A DNA stretch of 64,000 nucleotides from Branchiostoma floridae (Eukaryota > Chordata > Leptocardii > Amphioxiformes > Branchiostomatidae). The translations under genes were made by a program, and so were the position numbers. The stretch covers positions 13,737,297-13,801,296 of the forward strand of contig NC_049996.1 of NCBI RefSeq assembly GCF_000003815.2, in the 5' to 3' direction. Below, in pieces: positions 11,956 through 20,900 of this stretch. The notes beneath the pieces were generated by a model that was not told the origin of the DNA, made no database searches, and saw only the letters and a program-made list of their open reading frames with translations. The stretch's first letter is position 1. Each line of letters starts with the position of its first letter.

Positions 11956-13374
11956 TACATAGATACATACAAAAGCTGTTGTTCACAAAGGAATGACAGG
12001 TAAACTTCATTTCTTTACTGAGGGACTTACGTTAGACGCCTTTTCTGATGGTAAGAAAAAAACGGTCGGAAAAAAGTAAAAAAAAATCAAGCAAAAATAA
12101 TCTCCTGAGTCTTAATTAACAGATATGCTAGAAATTTATCTTTTACACTTCTTCATTTGGAACATCAGAAGAGTTTTTGAGTGACAGGCAGTTTGATTTG
12201 ATATAACATAATCAGATGCCAAGTGAATGTTGATTACACAGGCCTCTGAGGTGAAATAAAGATACAGGAATCCATTCAATCCATCCATACAGAAAAAAAG
12301 AGAACTAAAAGTCCTTTGTGACACTTTCAGCTGAATGCAGAAATGGCTACCAATTGCTTGCTCAAACCTGTTTCCGGGTTTCTCGCGACAAAAAGAACAA
12401 CGATGACGCCCAGGCGGCCTGTGAGAAGGAGGGAACCACGCTAGCCATGCCCAAGACGAGGGAGTTGGACGTCTCGCTGAGAAACTGGGTCAGCAAGTTT
12501 GGAAAGTCTGCTTTCTTCTGGATCGGTCTGAAGCAAGTTCCTGTCAAAATCTGGCAATGGGAAGACGGGTCTCACATAGGAAAACATGACTACAAGGTAC
12601 GTTATTACGACCTGTGTGCTGTTGATTAAGAGTTGAGTTGCTTCCTAAATACATAATTTATCCTTCAGTGCCGTCTTACCTTTAATGATATTACTCCAAC
12701 AATATTCTGTGTCTCCTGGCAAAGGTTTTTGAAAGACCAATATTATATCCTTCTACCTGATTCTTATTTTGGTATAAAAGTGTCTTTGTGTATAAAAAGT
12801 ATGTTTTTGCTCGACATAGCACACACACACAAACTTGGTCTTCTCAAAACTCAACTACCAAAATGCCAAATATCATAATGGTTACAATATTTACAGAGAT
12901 TTTTCTGTATGCTTCCCACAAATATGTGAAAACACAATCACAACAACAGAAAAACACACACAAAACAGTACCTCCATAGAGAAAAGCATCATTGTCATCG
13001 TTCATAGGACTAATTAAAATAATATTTTGTTGTTCTTACTAGTCATCACCATCACTGTTATTGCTAGTGATGTCGTCGCAGGTTTGTGTAAAAATCTCAG
13101 AGTCATTATTTTCAGTCCAAGAAATGAAATGGGTTATAGAAAAGGACACAGTCAGATTAAAGTTGACTGGATTATGTTATATTATTTGTTATTAGATCAT
13201 CTATTTTCTTTGGCTAGGGATGGAATCCAGGAGAGCCAGCGGCATCTGATTTCGTCAACTCGGCATGGTGGTCAGTAAAAAAAATGTGTAGGGCGCACTG
13301 GTACTTATATGTGGGACGATGCTGAATGCAGTTATAGCAGAAGGTACATCTGTCAGGCTTCTAGGGTCGACTAA
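3955..13374 (+). CDS. Gene A: type II receptor, 5 CCP + hevein-like + CTLD
   Basis: Proposed exons: 3955-3997, 5518-5705, 6167-6533, 6696-6866, 9450-9620, 10172-10342, 10539-10706, 10823-10996, 12331-12596, 13218-13374. All phases fit. Order of the protein: short cytosolic tail, uncleaved membrane segment, Thr-rich stalk, five CCP domains, one hevein-like cysteine module, and a C-terminal CTLD split over two exons. It is about 620 residues if translated as read. It has no N-terminal signal peptide, so it is a type II surface protein with the lectin head outside. The final exon carries a frameshift in an A8 run (see 13218-13374), so the CTLD as written is incomplete: the gene may be a recent pseudogene, or the base may be a sequencing error. 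It is paralogous to gene B, which has more CCPs and no hevein-like exon. Confidence 0.75.
4018..4386. mobile_element. Fold-back MITE, 369 bp, in intron 1 of gene A
   Basis: The ends form a long inverted repeat: AGCAGGTGACAGTATAATTC at the left mirrors the right end, continuing into matching TTCCGGAAAAC and TCAAAGGATAATGAATAT arms. Nearly the whole element is palindromic around a short AGAATTCTG-rich centre. The paralogous intron of gene B lacks it. TTT on both sides may be a 3-bp target duplication. The superfamily is not assigned. Confidence 0.7.
4452..4545 (+). CDS. Alternative first exon of gene A
   Basis: An ATG-started frame of 31 codons ends at AAAG followed by GT with the same phase 1 as exon 1. 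Its last codons repeat the exon 1 ending (KPxSxS-QxVxK), so it looks like a tandem duplicate of the first coding exon and could give a longer cytosolic tail. Gene B has a decayed equivalent near 18260-18360. Use of this exon is unproven. Confidence 0.35.
5085..5420. repeat. Dispersed intronic repeat with G-tract
   Basis: Sequence containing ATCCTGCAGTTCCACAAC and a run of G residues near 5257. Related copies occur at 18940-19280 (gene B intron 1) and, more distantly, near 11600-11850. No coding capacity is seen. The 18940 copy is also shared because the introns themselves are paralogous. Confidence 0.45.
5518..5705 (+). CDS. Gene A transmembrane exon
   Basis: Enters in phase 1 after TTTATAG and leaves in phase 0 at a GTTAGT donor. 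It encodes a juxtamembrane DTNDAAN segment, then a hydrophobic stretch of about 30 residues beginning LLTIITMAAVAL and ending VVMYLTV, followed by TPNRQADIN outside. There is no charge inside the membrane segment, so no obvious pairing site for a charged adaptor. Genes B, C and D have homologous exons at 19520, 47629 and 55661. Confidence 0.8.
6167..6533 (+). CDS. Gene A Thr-rich stalk plus first CCP
   Basis: The exon opens AASHNVVTATLP and runs through about nine copies of a short MTTTLPQ/VTTTLQQ repeat, then straight into a CCP domain starting CSKLTPP and ending SPAC. The Thr repeat looks like a mucin-type O-glycosylated stalk. Phase 0 in, phase 1 out (GTAGGT). An alternative acceptor six bases upstream exists; the one chosen matches gene B. 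Confidence 0.75.
6696..6866 (+). CDS. Gene A CCP exon 2
   Basis: A 171-base phase 1-1 exon encoding one sushi domain with four cysteines (VQCP, FSC, IKC, PTC) and the conserved DGTWS before the last cysteine. It belongs to the subtype carrying VGAKSIKC. Acceptor TTTCAG, donor GTACAG. Confidence 0.8.
6893..8975 (-). mobile_element. 5'-truncated non-LTR retrotransposon (reverse transcriptase)
   Basis: A minus-strand open frame from about 8975 to 7221 encodes most of a non-LTR reverse transcriptase: NYRPISVLP, FLDLKKAFDTV, GVPQGSVLGP, the catalytic YADD box and KFKYLG-type blocks, ending in the typical W-NSLP segment. No endonuclease domain remains, so the copy is 5' truncated. The frame has no internal stop, which suggests a fairly recent insertion. 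The 3' tail (6893-7220) has ATT/TTG-rich simple sequence and resembles the 3' end of the relic at 60336. Gene B intron 4 (around 21035-21065) shows the uninserted site. It resembles the CR1/Jockey-like group, but the exact clade was not resolved. Confidence 0.9.
9450..9620 (+). CDS. Gene A CCP exon 3
   Basis: A 171-base phase 1-1 sushi exon between CTGTACAG and GTAGGT. It encodes [39 protein letters not shown] and STC. It has no in-exon ATG, so a simple ORF search misses it. It belongs to the subtype that is almost identical in genes A, B, C, D and E. Confidence 0.8.
9700..10127. mobile_element. Inverted-repeat element with 31-bp tandem core
   Basis: About 46 bp at 9700-9745 (with TCATCTTCGTCAGGGC) is repeated in inverted orientation at 10077-10127. 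Between them lie nine full and one partial copy of a 31-bp unit (CACTGGAGCTGGGTGTTACA as core), starting at 9751. Because 31 leaves remainder 1 when divided by 3, all three frames stay open through the array; these ORFs are artefacts. Inverted termini around a tandem core fit a non-autonomous transposon with an internal minisatellite. It lies in an intron of gene A. Confidence 0.7.
10172..10342 (+). CDS. Gene A CCP exon 4
   Basis: A 171-base phase 1-1 sushi exon (TTTCAG to GTAAGC) encoding VRCPTLRGPTNG, SYRGSLRFTC, KIRCQADGTWS and PTC. It belongs to the KSIRC-type CCP subtype, which alternates with the TRTCQSDG subtype along the array. Confidence 0.8.
10539..10706 (+). CDS. Gene A CCP exon 5
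   Basis: A phase 1-1 sushi exon of 168 bases, one codon shorter than its sisters in the DVTF-KC segment. All four cysteines are present (IRC, FKC, TRTC, PTC). Acceptor CGTACAG, donor GTAATT. Confidence 0.8.
10823..10996 (+). CDS. Gene A hevein-like cysteine-rich exon
   Basis: An open 58-codon exon between CCTTATAG and GTATGC, phase 1-1 like the CCP exons around it, but not a CCP. It encodes about nine cysteines with the pattern WRCG-(x)n-EC-(x)n-PCCSNAYWCGN-(x)n-HCDCKTC. The CCSxxxWCGxxxxxC core is the signature spacing of hevein / type 1 chitin-binding modules. If functional it would add a second, chitin- or GlcNAc-directed binding site between the CCP stalk and the CTLD. No other receptor in the window has it. 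The cysteine pattern is read directly; the binding function is inferred. Confidence 0.65.
11033..11094 (+). pseudogene. Decayed CCP exon (3' half)
   Basis: Only the last third of a sushi exon remains ([17 protein letters not shown]), followed by GT. The first two cysteines and the acceptor are missing, so it cannot be spliced in as a domain. It marks a lost CCP just before the CTLD exons. Confidence 0.65.
11883..11953. repeat. (CA)n microsatellite
   Basis: About 35 uninterrupted CA dinucleotides within an intron of gene A. Confidence 0.95.
12331..12596 (+). CDS. Gene A CTLD exon 1
   Basis: A 266-base exon, phase 1 in and phase 0 out, between CTTTCAG and GTACGT. It encodes the N-terminal two thirds of a C-type lectin domain: AECRNGYQLLAQTCFRV, DDAQAACEKEG, LAMPKT, then FFWIGL (the WIGL fold motif) and WQWEDGS. 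All expected cysteines are present. Confidence 0.8.
13218..13374 (+). pseudogene. Gene A CTLD exon 2, frameshifted
   Basis: The exon opens in frame with GWNPGEPAAS but hits TGA at 13323-13325. The end of the domain (TGTYMWDDAEC, then RYICQAS and a TAA at 13372) is intact in the next frame. The shift maps to an eight-A run around 13277. Compared with gene B, four codons around the CVQYWAG segment are also missing. As written, the CTLD loses its last two cysteines. Either a genuine inactivating change or a homopolymer sequencing error. Confidence 0.7.
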
Positions 13375-13477
13375 TACCACGGAAAAATATGACAACCGGA
13401 GAGGAAGGCGGGAAAAGCTTAAAATCTCCCAAGTCAAACTTGTGGTTTTCAGGAAAACGGTAAGATTGAAGTGCATA

Positions 13478-13577
<100 letters not shown>

Positions 13578-13599
13578 TTCCAGCCGTAGGTGTTGCTTA

Positions 13600-14972
13600 G
13601 CTTGATATGGAAATAGAGCAACTGTTATTCTGTTGCTACATTTGTATGCAACGTTTATTTATCTTCTTGAATGAATGATATGTGGTAAAATGTTGTGGTT
13701 CTAATAGAAGTACTATACACCAACATGACGTTATAATCCAAATTGAACATATCCTTCAAAACACCGTTATAACGCCACATTTAATAACTTGCCAAACTAT
13801 GGAAAAGTTCACAAATCTTGCAGCATTTCGGAAAGTGTTTAGCAAATGAGTACAATGAAAGTAGTGTTTGTAATAAGCTCATTAATACTAACTCAGCATA
13901 ACACAATGGAATGTAAAAACACCAGGACATTAGTTGGACCCATTATGTGTTCTATGCGTTTTTAGAGTTTGGCCAACTTGTTGAGGAAAAAATGTACATT
14001 TGTCAAGTGTCATAGAAATAGCACTTCATAAGAACATATTGACCATTTTTACAGGATTAAAGGTTGGTGGGTCGCTTGATATGGAGATGGCCCAATTAGC
14101 AATTGAATGGCTGCAGAGTGCATTCAGTAGTCTCGATGTATTAAGTTTACCTTAAATCTTTCATTTTGGGTTTTCTTGCTTTTTGTGAGTTGTGGCATGG
14201 CATGTCATACATGGCCTACATATACATTGATTTACCTACTTTTATTTGTAACATCACTTGCTTTGACATTTCTTTGTTTATCATGTAAATAGTATTGCTA
14301 TTTCAACGTAGTTGTTGTAATGGTATTTGTATAACTTATCAACAATCTACAAAAGTTGTATAAATGGCAACTTTAGTTTGTCCATTTACGCATTTGAAAC
14401 ATTATGGTTATATAATATCATATCATAACCTATGTTTTCAATTCACTCAGAATGTTGTCACGTGAATCTTTCATGTATTTAATTCATTCAGTCAGAGTAA
14501 GGGGTTTAAAGACTGTCATTTCATTACAAGTAATATGGAAAAAGTTATCATGGATACATAAACACAAATGATAACATTTAAAGCAACATGGAATTATCTA
14601 TGTTTATTTTGGTTATAAGACTTCAGAAATATTGTAGCAGTTTAAAAACGTGCCAACACGTGATAGAAATAGCAATGTCAAGCATTATCATTACGTAATA
14701 AAATTAAAAGAAAAAATTCCAGTTCATTTGTCAACCGCTTTAATTGTTTAGTCCAGCAAAATCAACTCAAGTTTGGCATGTCGATATGACTTTGCAATTA
14801 CAAGTGTACACAACTACACAGACAACATTTTAGAAAATGCAAAATGTTTCCCCTCTAGCCTTTTGTCAAGCTACTCACACACAATGCCATATCATTAGGC
14901 TCGCCCTATAATGCATTATATTGTGTGCAAGTAAAGTACAAAGATAACTTTAGGCCCCTTTTATCTTAGAGC
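13600..14972. other. 3' flank of gene A, paralogous to 27890-29395, with CTLD relic
   Basis: No intact gene. The segment aligns with 27890-29395 in the same order, so it is part of the duplicated unit. At 13966-14015 there is a remnant of a second CTLD final exon (MYICQVS followed by TAG) preceded by the same GAGTTTGGCCAAC block as the relic at 28429. This shows that an older CTLD exon 2 once lay here. Confidence 0.55.
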
Positions 14973-15937
14973 TTAACCCTATTCAGACGGGGGGGGGGGG
15001 CTTTTGAGGCCTGCGCTAACTTTGATGTCCTATAACGCCAGAACGGCTTACGCTAGAGCAACCAAATTTGGTGAGTTTTTCTAAAATATGGTTGGCAACA
15101 ATTTCACGAAGTTTGACAAATTTTCCATTTTTTCGTGTTGCCATAGCAACCGTTTGTTGACAGGCAGTTTTGCCAAAAATCACTATTTTTCGTTCTAACA
15201 ATGTATTTTTCACATTTATTTGCTATATTACTGCTATTTTGTTACATAAATAAAATCTTAAATTATTTAGCATATCTTTCATAATTATATATCCATAAAT
15301 TATGCTAATTTGATGACGTCATCAGCCCAAAATCCAAGATGGCGGACCGTATGGCCAGATCAAGAATAATAAGCTAATTATCCCTTAAAATTTGTAACCA
15401 CCTGGTATTTTTTCATCAAAAACCATCGAAATGAATGAATCTAGTCTATTTCCATTGCACTTTGTGGTTATTTGTTGCAAAAAAAGTATTTTTAAAAATT
15501 CAAGGTGGTGGATATAATATGGCGGAGCCCAACTCGTATCTCAGATGTGCATGACGTCATTTTATGACGTCATTTTGACGTCTTTGATGTTGCTATTGGC
15601 AACGCAAGTCGTAATAAACATTATTATTCTGTTATCTGCACTTGTTGTTACATTTTTGTAGCATAGCTTGAAGTTTTCTGAGAATACCATTTTTTCATGG
15701 GTCCGACCAATATAATCAAATTGATGACGTCATAATTACGTCATCTTACGTCAACACAACGTTAAACGTCACATACTTGTCAGATATTATGTCGACATTA
15801 TGTTCTGAAAATTTGGTGGCCCTACGGCACGTCGTTTTAGAGTTATAGGACTTAAAAGTGGAGGGCCTCAAAAGCCCCCCCCCCCCCCCCCCTCCGGTCC
15901 AGGGATGACAAAAAAACCCCGGTCTGAATAGGGTTAA
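14973..15937 (-). mobile_element. Non-autonomous piggyBac-like element, copy 1 (965 bp)
   Basis: Bounded by TTAA at both ends with inverted termini starting CCCTATTCAGAC, then a G- or C-homopolymer and CTTTTGAGGCC. TTAA target duplication plus CCC-led termini is the piggyBac signature. There is no transposase ORF. A second, oppositely oriented copy is at 29396-30361. It contains four perfect TGACGTCA palindromes at 15314, 15552, 15565 and 15725, and a CCAAGATGGCGG segment. Confidence 0.85.
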
Positions 15938-16452
15938 GGCCGTCCTTGTCAAACGATAATGATTATCATGTGATAGACATCTGCTCTTAGTTGGGGCATC
16001 AAGAGATCAATAAGCATCTAAAATGATTCATTGTCCATCTCACTTTTTCTTCGTAAACAACTTTTTTAGCAATTTACGTTCGCAACGTAAATCAATCCAG
16101 AAGCACGTGCTGTCTGGAAGCTCCTCAGACTATTACAATGTTAAATCTAACTAAAACTGCAAAACAAGCTTTCATCTTTGTCTTTTCATTTACATGCTTG
16201 TTTGTTGCGACTGGTATTATTTTCTGCAAATGAAAATTCATCGAAATTGCCAATCTAAACTTTGTACAAAGGCTTCAAAGGGCGGATCATTCTAGGTCTG
16301 ACGTGGGCTAGGCAATGATTATTAAGCAGTTCTCCGAAAAATGTATATTTTCTCTAACGACGTTTAAAGTGTCATTGACACTAATGGCTGCCTATCCCTT
16401 ACAGTCTTTTTTCTAGCTGAGACATTTAGGTCTTTTTACCAGTTACTCATTC

Positions 16453-16494
<42 letters not shown>

Positions 16495-17589
16495 TAGTTT
16501 CGTGGTGATGGAATTTTGAAAATATAGATCATCGTTCTCTTAAAATCTTATGTAATATACTTCTTCAAGCTCATATAGCTTGAATATATTGTGGGATAAG
16601 ATGATGAGAAATTACTGTTTGATGGCGTTCAGCACCAGGGACAGGTGTATTTGCCTGTGTGTGAATGCATATAGAAGAGTAGATTCATCCCTAAAGTAAG
16701 ACAACTGGAGCTACACAGTTCAAGTTTTTAACTATTATTCAGCATGTCGGCCAATCTACTCTACTATATACTGCCTGTGTGTGGATAGTTTTCAGCACCA
16801 GGATTTGTATCCGCCCAACAGACATTCATACTTTCAAAACAGCTAATCAATGCTTGCGCGTTGTCTGAAAGCTCCCCAGACTATTACGATTCTTAATCTT
16901 ACAATATCAAACGTTGGAAACCTGCTTTGATCTATTCAACAAACTGATATGAAACACTTTTTGTGTATATAGCAGTGCTTTATGATCATGGTTGTTTTTG
17001 AAAGAAATAAGAAGACAGCCAATCTTTAAAGGCCTTCTAAAGGTGACTCGGTTTATGTTTGAAGTGAGCTATATAATGGGTATGAGGTAGCTCTCAGAAA
17101 AATAAAATTGCGTAATTCTTATCATAAAATCCAGAACTTCTCCATAGACTCATTATTTGAAAGTGGCATTGATATTTGTGACTGCTTACCAGTTACAAAC
17201 ACTCTTATCCAAAAGTTGAGTGAAGTGTTTTTGAAAACAAAAAAAAGCTCCGTATGCATAAATGGGTACGTTTTGAAAATGTCTCTTACCCGGATGAGTT
17301 GAGATGATAATGAATTTACTGTTAGTATGAAACTATATTTATTTTACACAATTAAGTGCTATATCATTCAATTTAGCATTTTATTTTCAATACAAGGGCT
17401 AACAATCAATATCAATAATAATAATTGCCCATATGTATGTATGAGGCACCTCCTCGAACACAGGACCCCCATTTTAGGAATGATCATTAAACATGACGCA
17501 AAAAAAGTGTGGGTACATTGTGGCAAAAGTCAGTAAATACGTTGCTGACTCCTAACATTTAGAGCTCGAGGATTCATATGCAGAAGCTG
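15938..17589. other. 5' flank of gene B, no gene seen
   Basis: Contains blocks repeated at 2690-3300 and at 31000-33660 (for example GCACGTGCTGTCTGGAAGCT near 16105) and one to two copies of a 43-bp unit near 16620-16800 that is expanded at 33858-34322. No coding exon recognised. Confidence 0.5.
16457..16491. repeat. (TA)n microsatellite
   Basis: About 17 TA dinucleotides in the flank upstream of gene B. Confidence 0.95.
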
Positions 17590-17997
17590 TCAGTCATTCA
17601 CTTATTCATCTGGCTAGCCTCGATAAGTAGTCTAGGTTGTGTTTTTACACATACATATACATTACACATACATGTAGTCTAGATTGTGTTTGCCAGCACT
17701 TTCAACTGCCGTGTTTACAGATATGATGATGACCGGCTTTCAAGAACTTATTACAAATTCCAGGCCTTTGTTCTTGCGTTGGCGGGCCACTTTTACTTAG
17801 GTCAGTAAAACGTGTCTGGATGGTTATCTAAAATCATTAATTTCCTGTGTATGACTTACAGTCAGCCAGACATGGGCTATTCAGGCTAAGCTCTCCCGTG
17901 AGCTACACGGAGTCCTTTGGCACTCGCCCTGTTTCTCGATAGCTGATGAGCCCATACAGAGAGGAACAGGGGGACGCCGAGTAGAGATACCGGAAAG
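17590..17997 (+). promoter_or_regulatory. Conserved 5' flank/5' UTR of gene B
   Basis: Counterpart of 3595-3954. The two blocks stay alignable up to the start codon, including the GGCTAAGCTCTC and GAGCTACACGGAGTC segments. Probable promoter and 5' UTR, inferred from conservation only. Confidence 0.35.
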
Positions 17998-20900
17998 ATG
18001 GCTATTCCGGAAAGACCGTCTCCAAGACAAGATGTCAACAAAGGTTAGTTACATTCTACGTTTTCAGATTACAGTAGAAGCCAGTTAGTTGCACAACGGA
18101 TAAACACACACATCACAGCTAGATAACTTCGCATTATTGCACCAGCCGGATAATTGCACGAAATTAACTGGCAAATAGGCCGTGCAACTAAGCGGCTTGT
18201 ACTGTACTTGTTTACTTCTGCATATAATTCTATGTTAAAGGTAGCGTTATTTGTGGGTCTATGTCTAGGTTTGTATCTTGTGAAGTGTACCCGAAAGATT
18301 GATATACCGGTATCACCATCATTATGCCGGTATCACATTCAAGCCAAGATGTCAACAAAGGTTACTCAATTTTACGTTTTCACATTTCTTTACCTTTCAG
18401 TATAATTCTAAGGTTAAAAGTAGCGTTAGTTGTGGGGCCATGTCTAGGTTTGTGTCTTGTGAAGTGGCTTCGGTGGCCGAGTGTTTAGGCCATCGATCAA
18501 ACTAGAATCTGGGAAAAGAACATTTGCATATAGAGGTGCAGAAAGCTGTAATACACAGCTTTCCCTACATGTGAAAATTGCATTATCCATAAAACATTAA
18601 CAAAAACTGTGCAAGACAATTGTGCGACATGATTATGGACATGAGTAAGGACATATTTGCTGTATTTGACGATATGTTGTGCTAGGTAAATATTGCATTG
18701 TATGGTATGTGCCAGTCACTGATGGGAGATTATCCTGGTAAAATAATACAAAAATAGATAGACAAATAAATACAAGATTCTTAAAGCTATAAACAATGCT
18801 TAATTGCATTTAGAAATTGCTCTTGGTACTTCTTTCCGATCGTTGTATATTATGTCATTGGTCTTTCTTTCGTGGCAGATAGCATTTGGAATTGAGAAGA
18901 AGTGGCGAAAACACTGAAACGAGATAAATTACTCATAAATTATGCAGATTTGACCCAGATTACGGGACAAAAAACAGATGAATATCCACCTTGTGTTATA
19001 GCTTCATATAACAGTGCTGGCAGCGGCTGTTGTCACATGGACTCAACCAAAAACAGGGGGTAGACATATTTTTAGAAATGATCCTGCAGTACCACAACAC
19101 CGTTCTACACTACCAAGGACAACCGCCAGGGGGCCAAAAACACATCGCATACCATCGTACCAAATATCATGGCAATCCATTTAGGGGTTCTCATGATATT
19201 CAAACTGATACGCAAAAAAATGCAGCAACGACCCTGCAGATCCACAGAAAGGAACAAGGAGGCCCGAATTTGTTACTTTTGGGGGGAAGAGCATGTATAA
19301 GCCATGAGGCTTTTTCTCTCCCTGCACGTTCTTTCATCCTTTAATTTGTGTTATGTTATCTTTTTTTTTTCAAAAATTGTGCAAAATAAATTAAATCAAA
19401 TCAATGTACCCTTATGTCAACACCACATATCTTCCACGTAAAAATCCATCATGCAAAAAAGAATAGCTCTACCTGCACAAATGTGATTATATTAATGATA
19501 TGTATTGTATTTTTTACAGATACCAACGATGCGGCAAACACGTCTGGGTTTGCTACAAGCTGCAAGATGGCAATTTCGCGTTACCGTGTGTTTACCATCA
19601 TCACTATGGCAGCGGTTGCCTTGGTAGCCGCAGGAGCTGTTCTCACCATGGCTGGTGTCGTCATGTACCTTACTGTCACACCGAACAGGCAGGCTGACAT
19701 AAACATGCATATGGTTAGTTTAAGACTCTTAATGTAGACATTGAATCCTTTAGTAGTTTATGCCCAGGCCAGATAGATTATCCTATCACAAAGAGCTTCA
19801 ACTTAATCTTCCATTCTATCAGTCTTTAAAGTTAATTCTTTGTCTATGAACGGATTACTTTCTTTATCACACGGACAGCATAAACAAAATAATGTACCTA
19901 CTAAAAGAATTTTCTCTTTTAGAAAAGTAAGTCATGAAAAATTACTGACTAGTATCAGAAGGCCACACCATCCGATCTAATTTGTTGGCCCTAGTATATA
20001 AAAAAAAAGAACCAGAATGTTTCTACGATTGGCTGCTGGAACAGCAACGACATCGGAGACCATGCTTTGGATAGTTGATTCTGCTTTTACAAGTAGAAGT
20101 ATAAAATACACACTGCGTTCTCTTTTTCAATAAGTCAGAAATTAAATGATACCATTAGAATGTTTACCTCCACAGGCTGCCAGTCATAACGTTGTGACAG
20201 CTACAATGTCGCGGGTTACAACCACACTGCCACAGGTGACAACCACACTGTCACAGGTGACAACCACACTGTCACAGGTGGCAATCAAACCGCTACAACT
20301 GACAACCAAACCGCTACAGATGAAAACCACCCAACCACAGGTGACAACCAAACCGCTAGAAGTTACAACCAAACCGCTACAAGTGACAACCATACCGCCA
20401 CAGGTGACAACCACACTGCCAAATATGACAACCAGCCTGCAACAGGTGACAACCACCCCGCCGAGGGTGACAACAGCATCGAAGTGTTCAAAGCTGCCAC
20501 CCCCAGGAAACGGTGCCGTGACTGGCTCCAACTCCTACAGAGACGTGGCCACCTTCACCTGTAACCCAGGATACAAGCTGTTCGGTACTTCTACACGTAC
20601 CTGTCAGTCTGACGGGACTTGGAGTGGGAAACCACCAACATGCAAAAGTAGGTTAAACAGAAGAGAAAATGAATTGCCAATAAATGAAACAAATATACAT
20701 GCTGTATATATGGGAGTACATGATTTTTTGGATATTATGTATTCTGTATGATACGTTTAAAATTCACCTCTTAGACTTAGTTGCTTCCCTGATATATACC
20801 TGGTGTAAATTTCGCCCTTTTTTTTCAAATCTTTGTTTCAGTTGTACAATGCACGTCACTGAAACCACCAACCAATGGCATCATGAGAGGGGCCAATTCC

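Noticed and set aside
18466-18508. tRNA-like sequence GGTGGCCGAGTGTTTAGGCC
   Set aside because: It resembles the A-box region of a Ser/Leu tRNA, but no B box, anticodon arm or acceptor pairing follows. At most a short SINE or tRNA relic.
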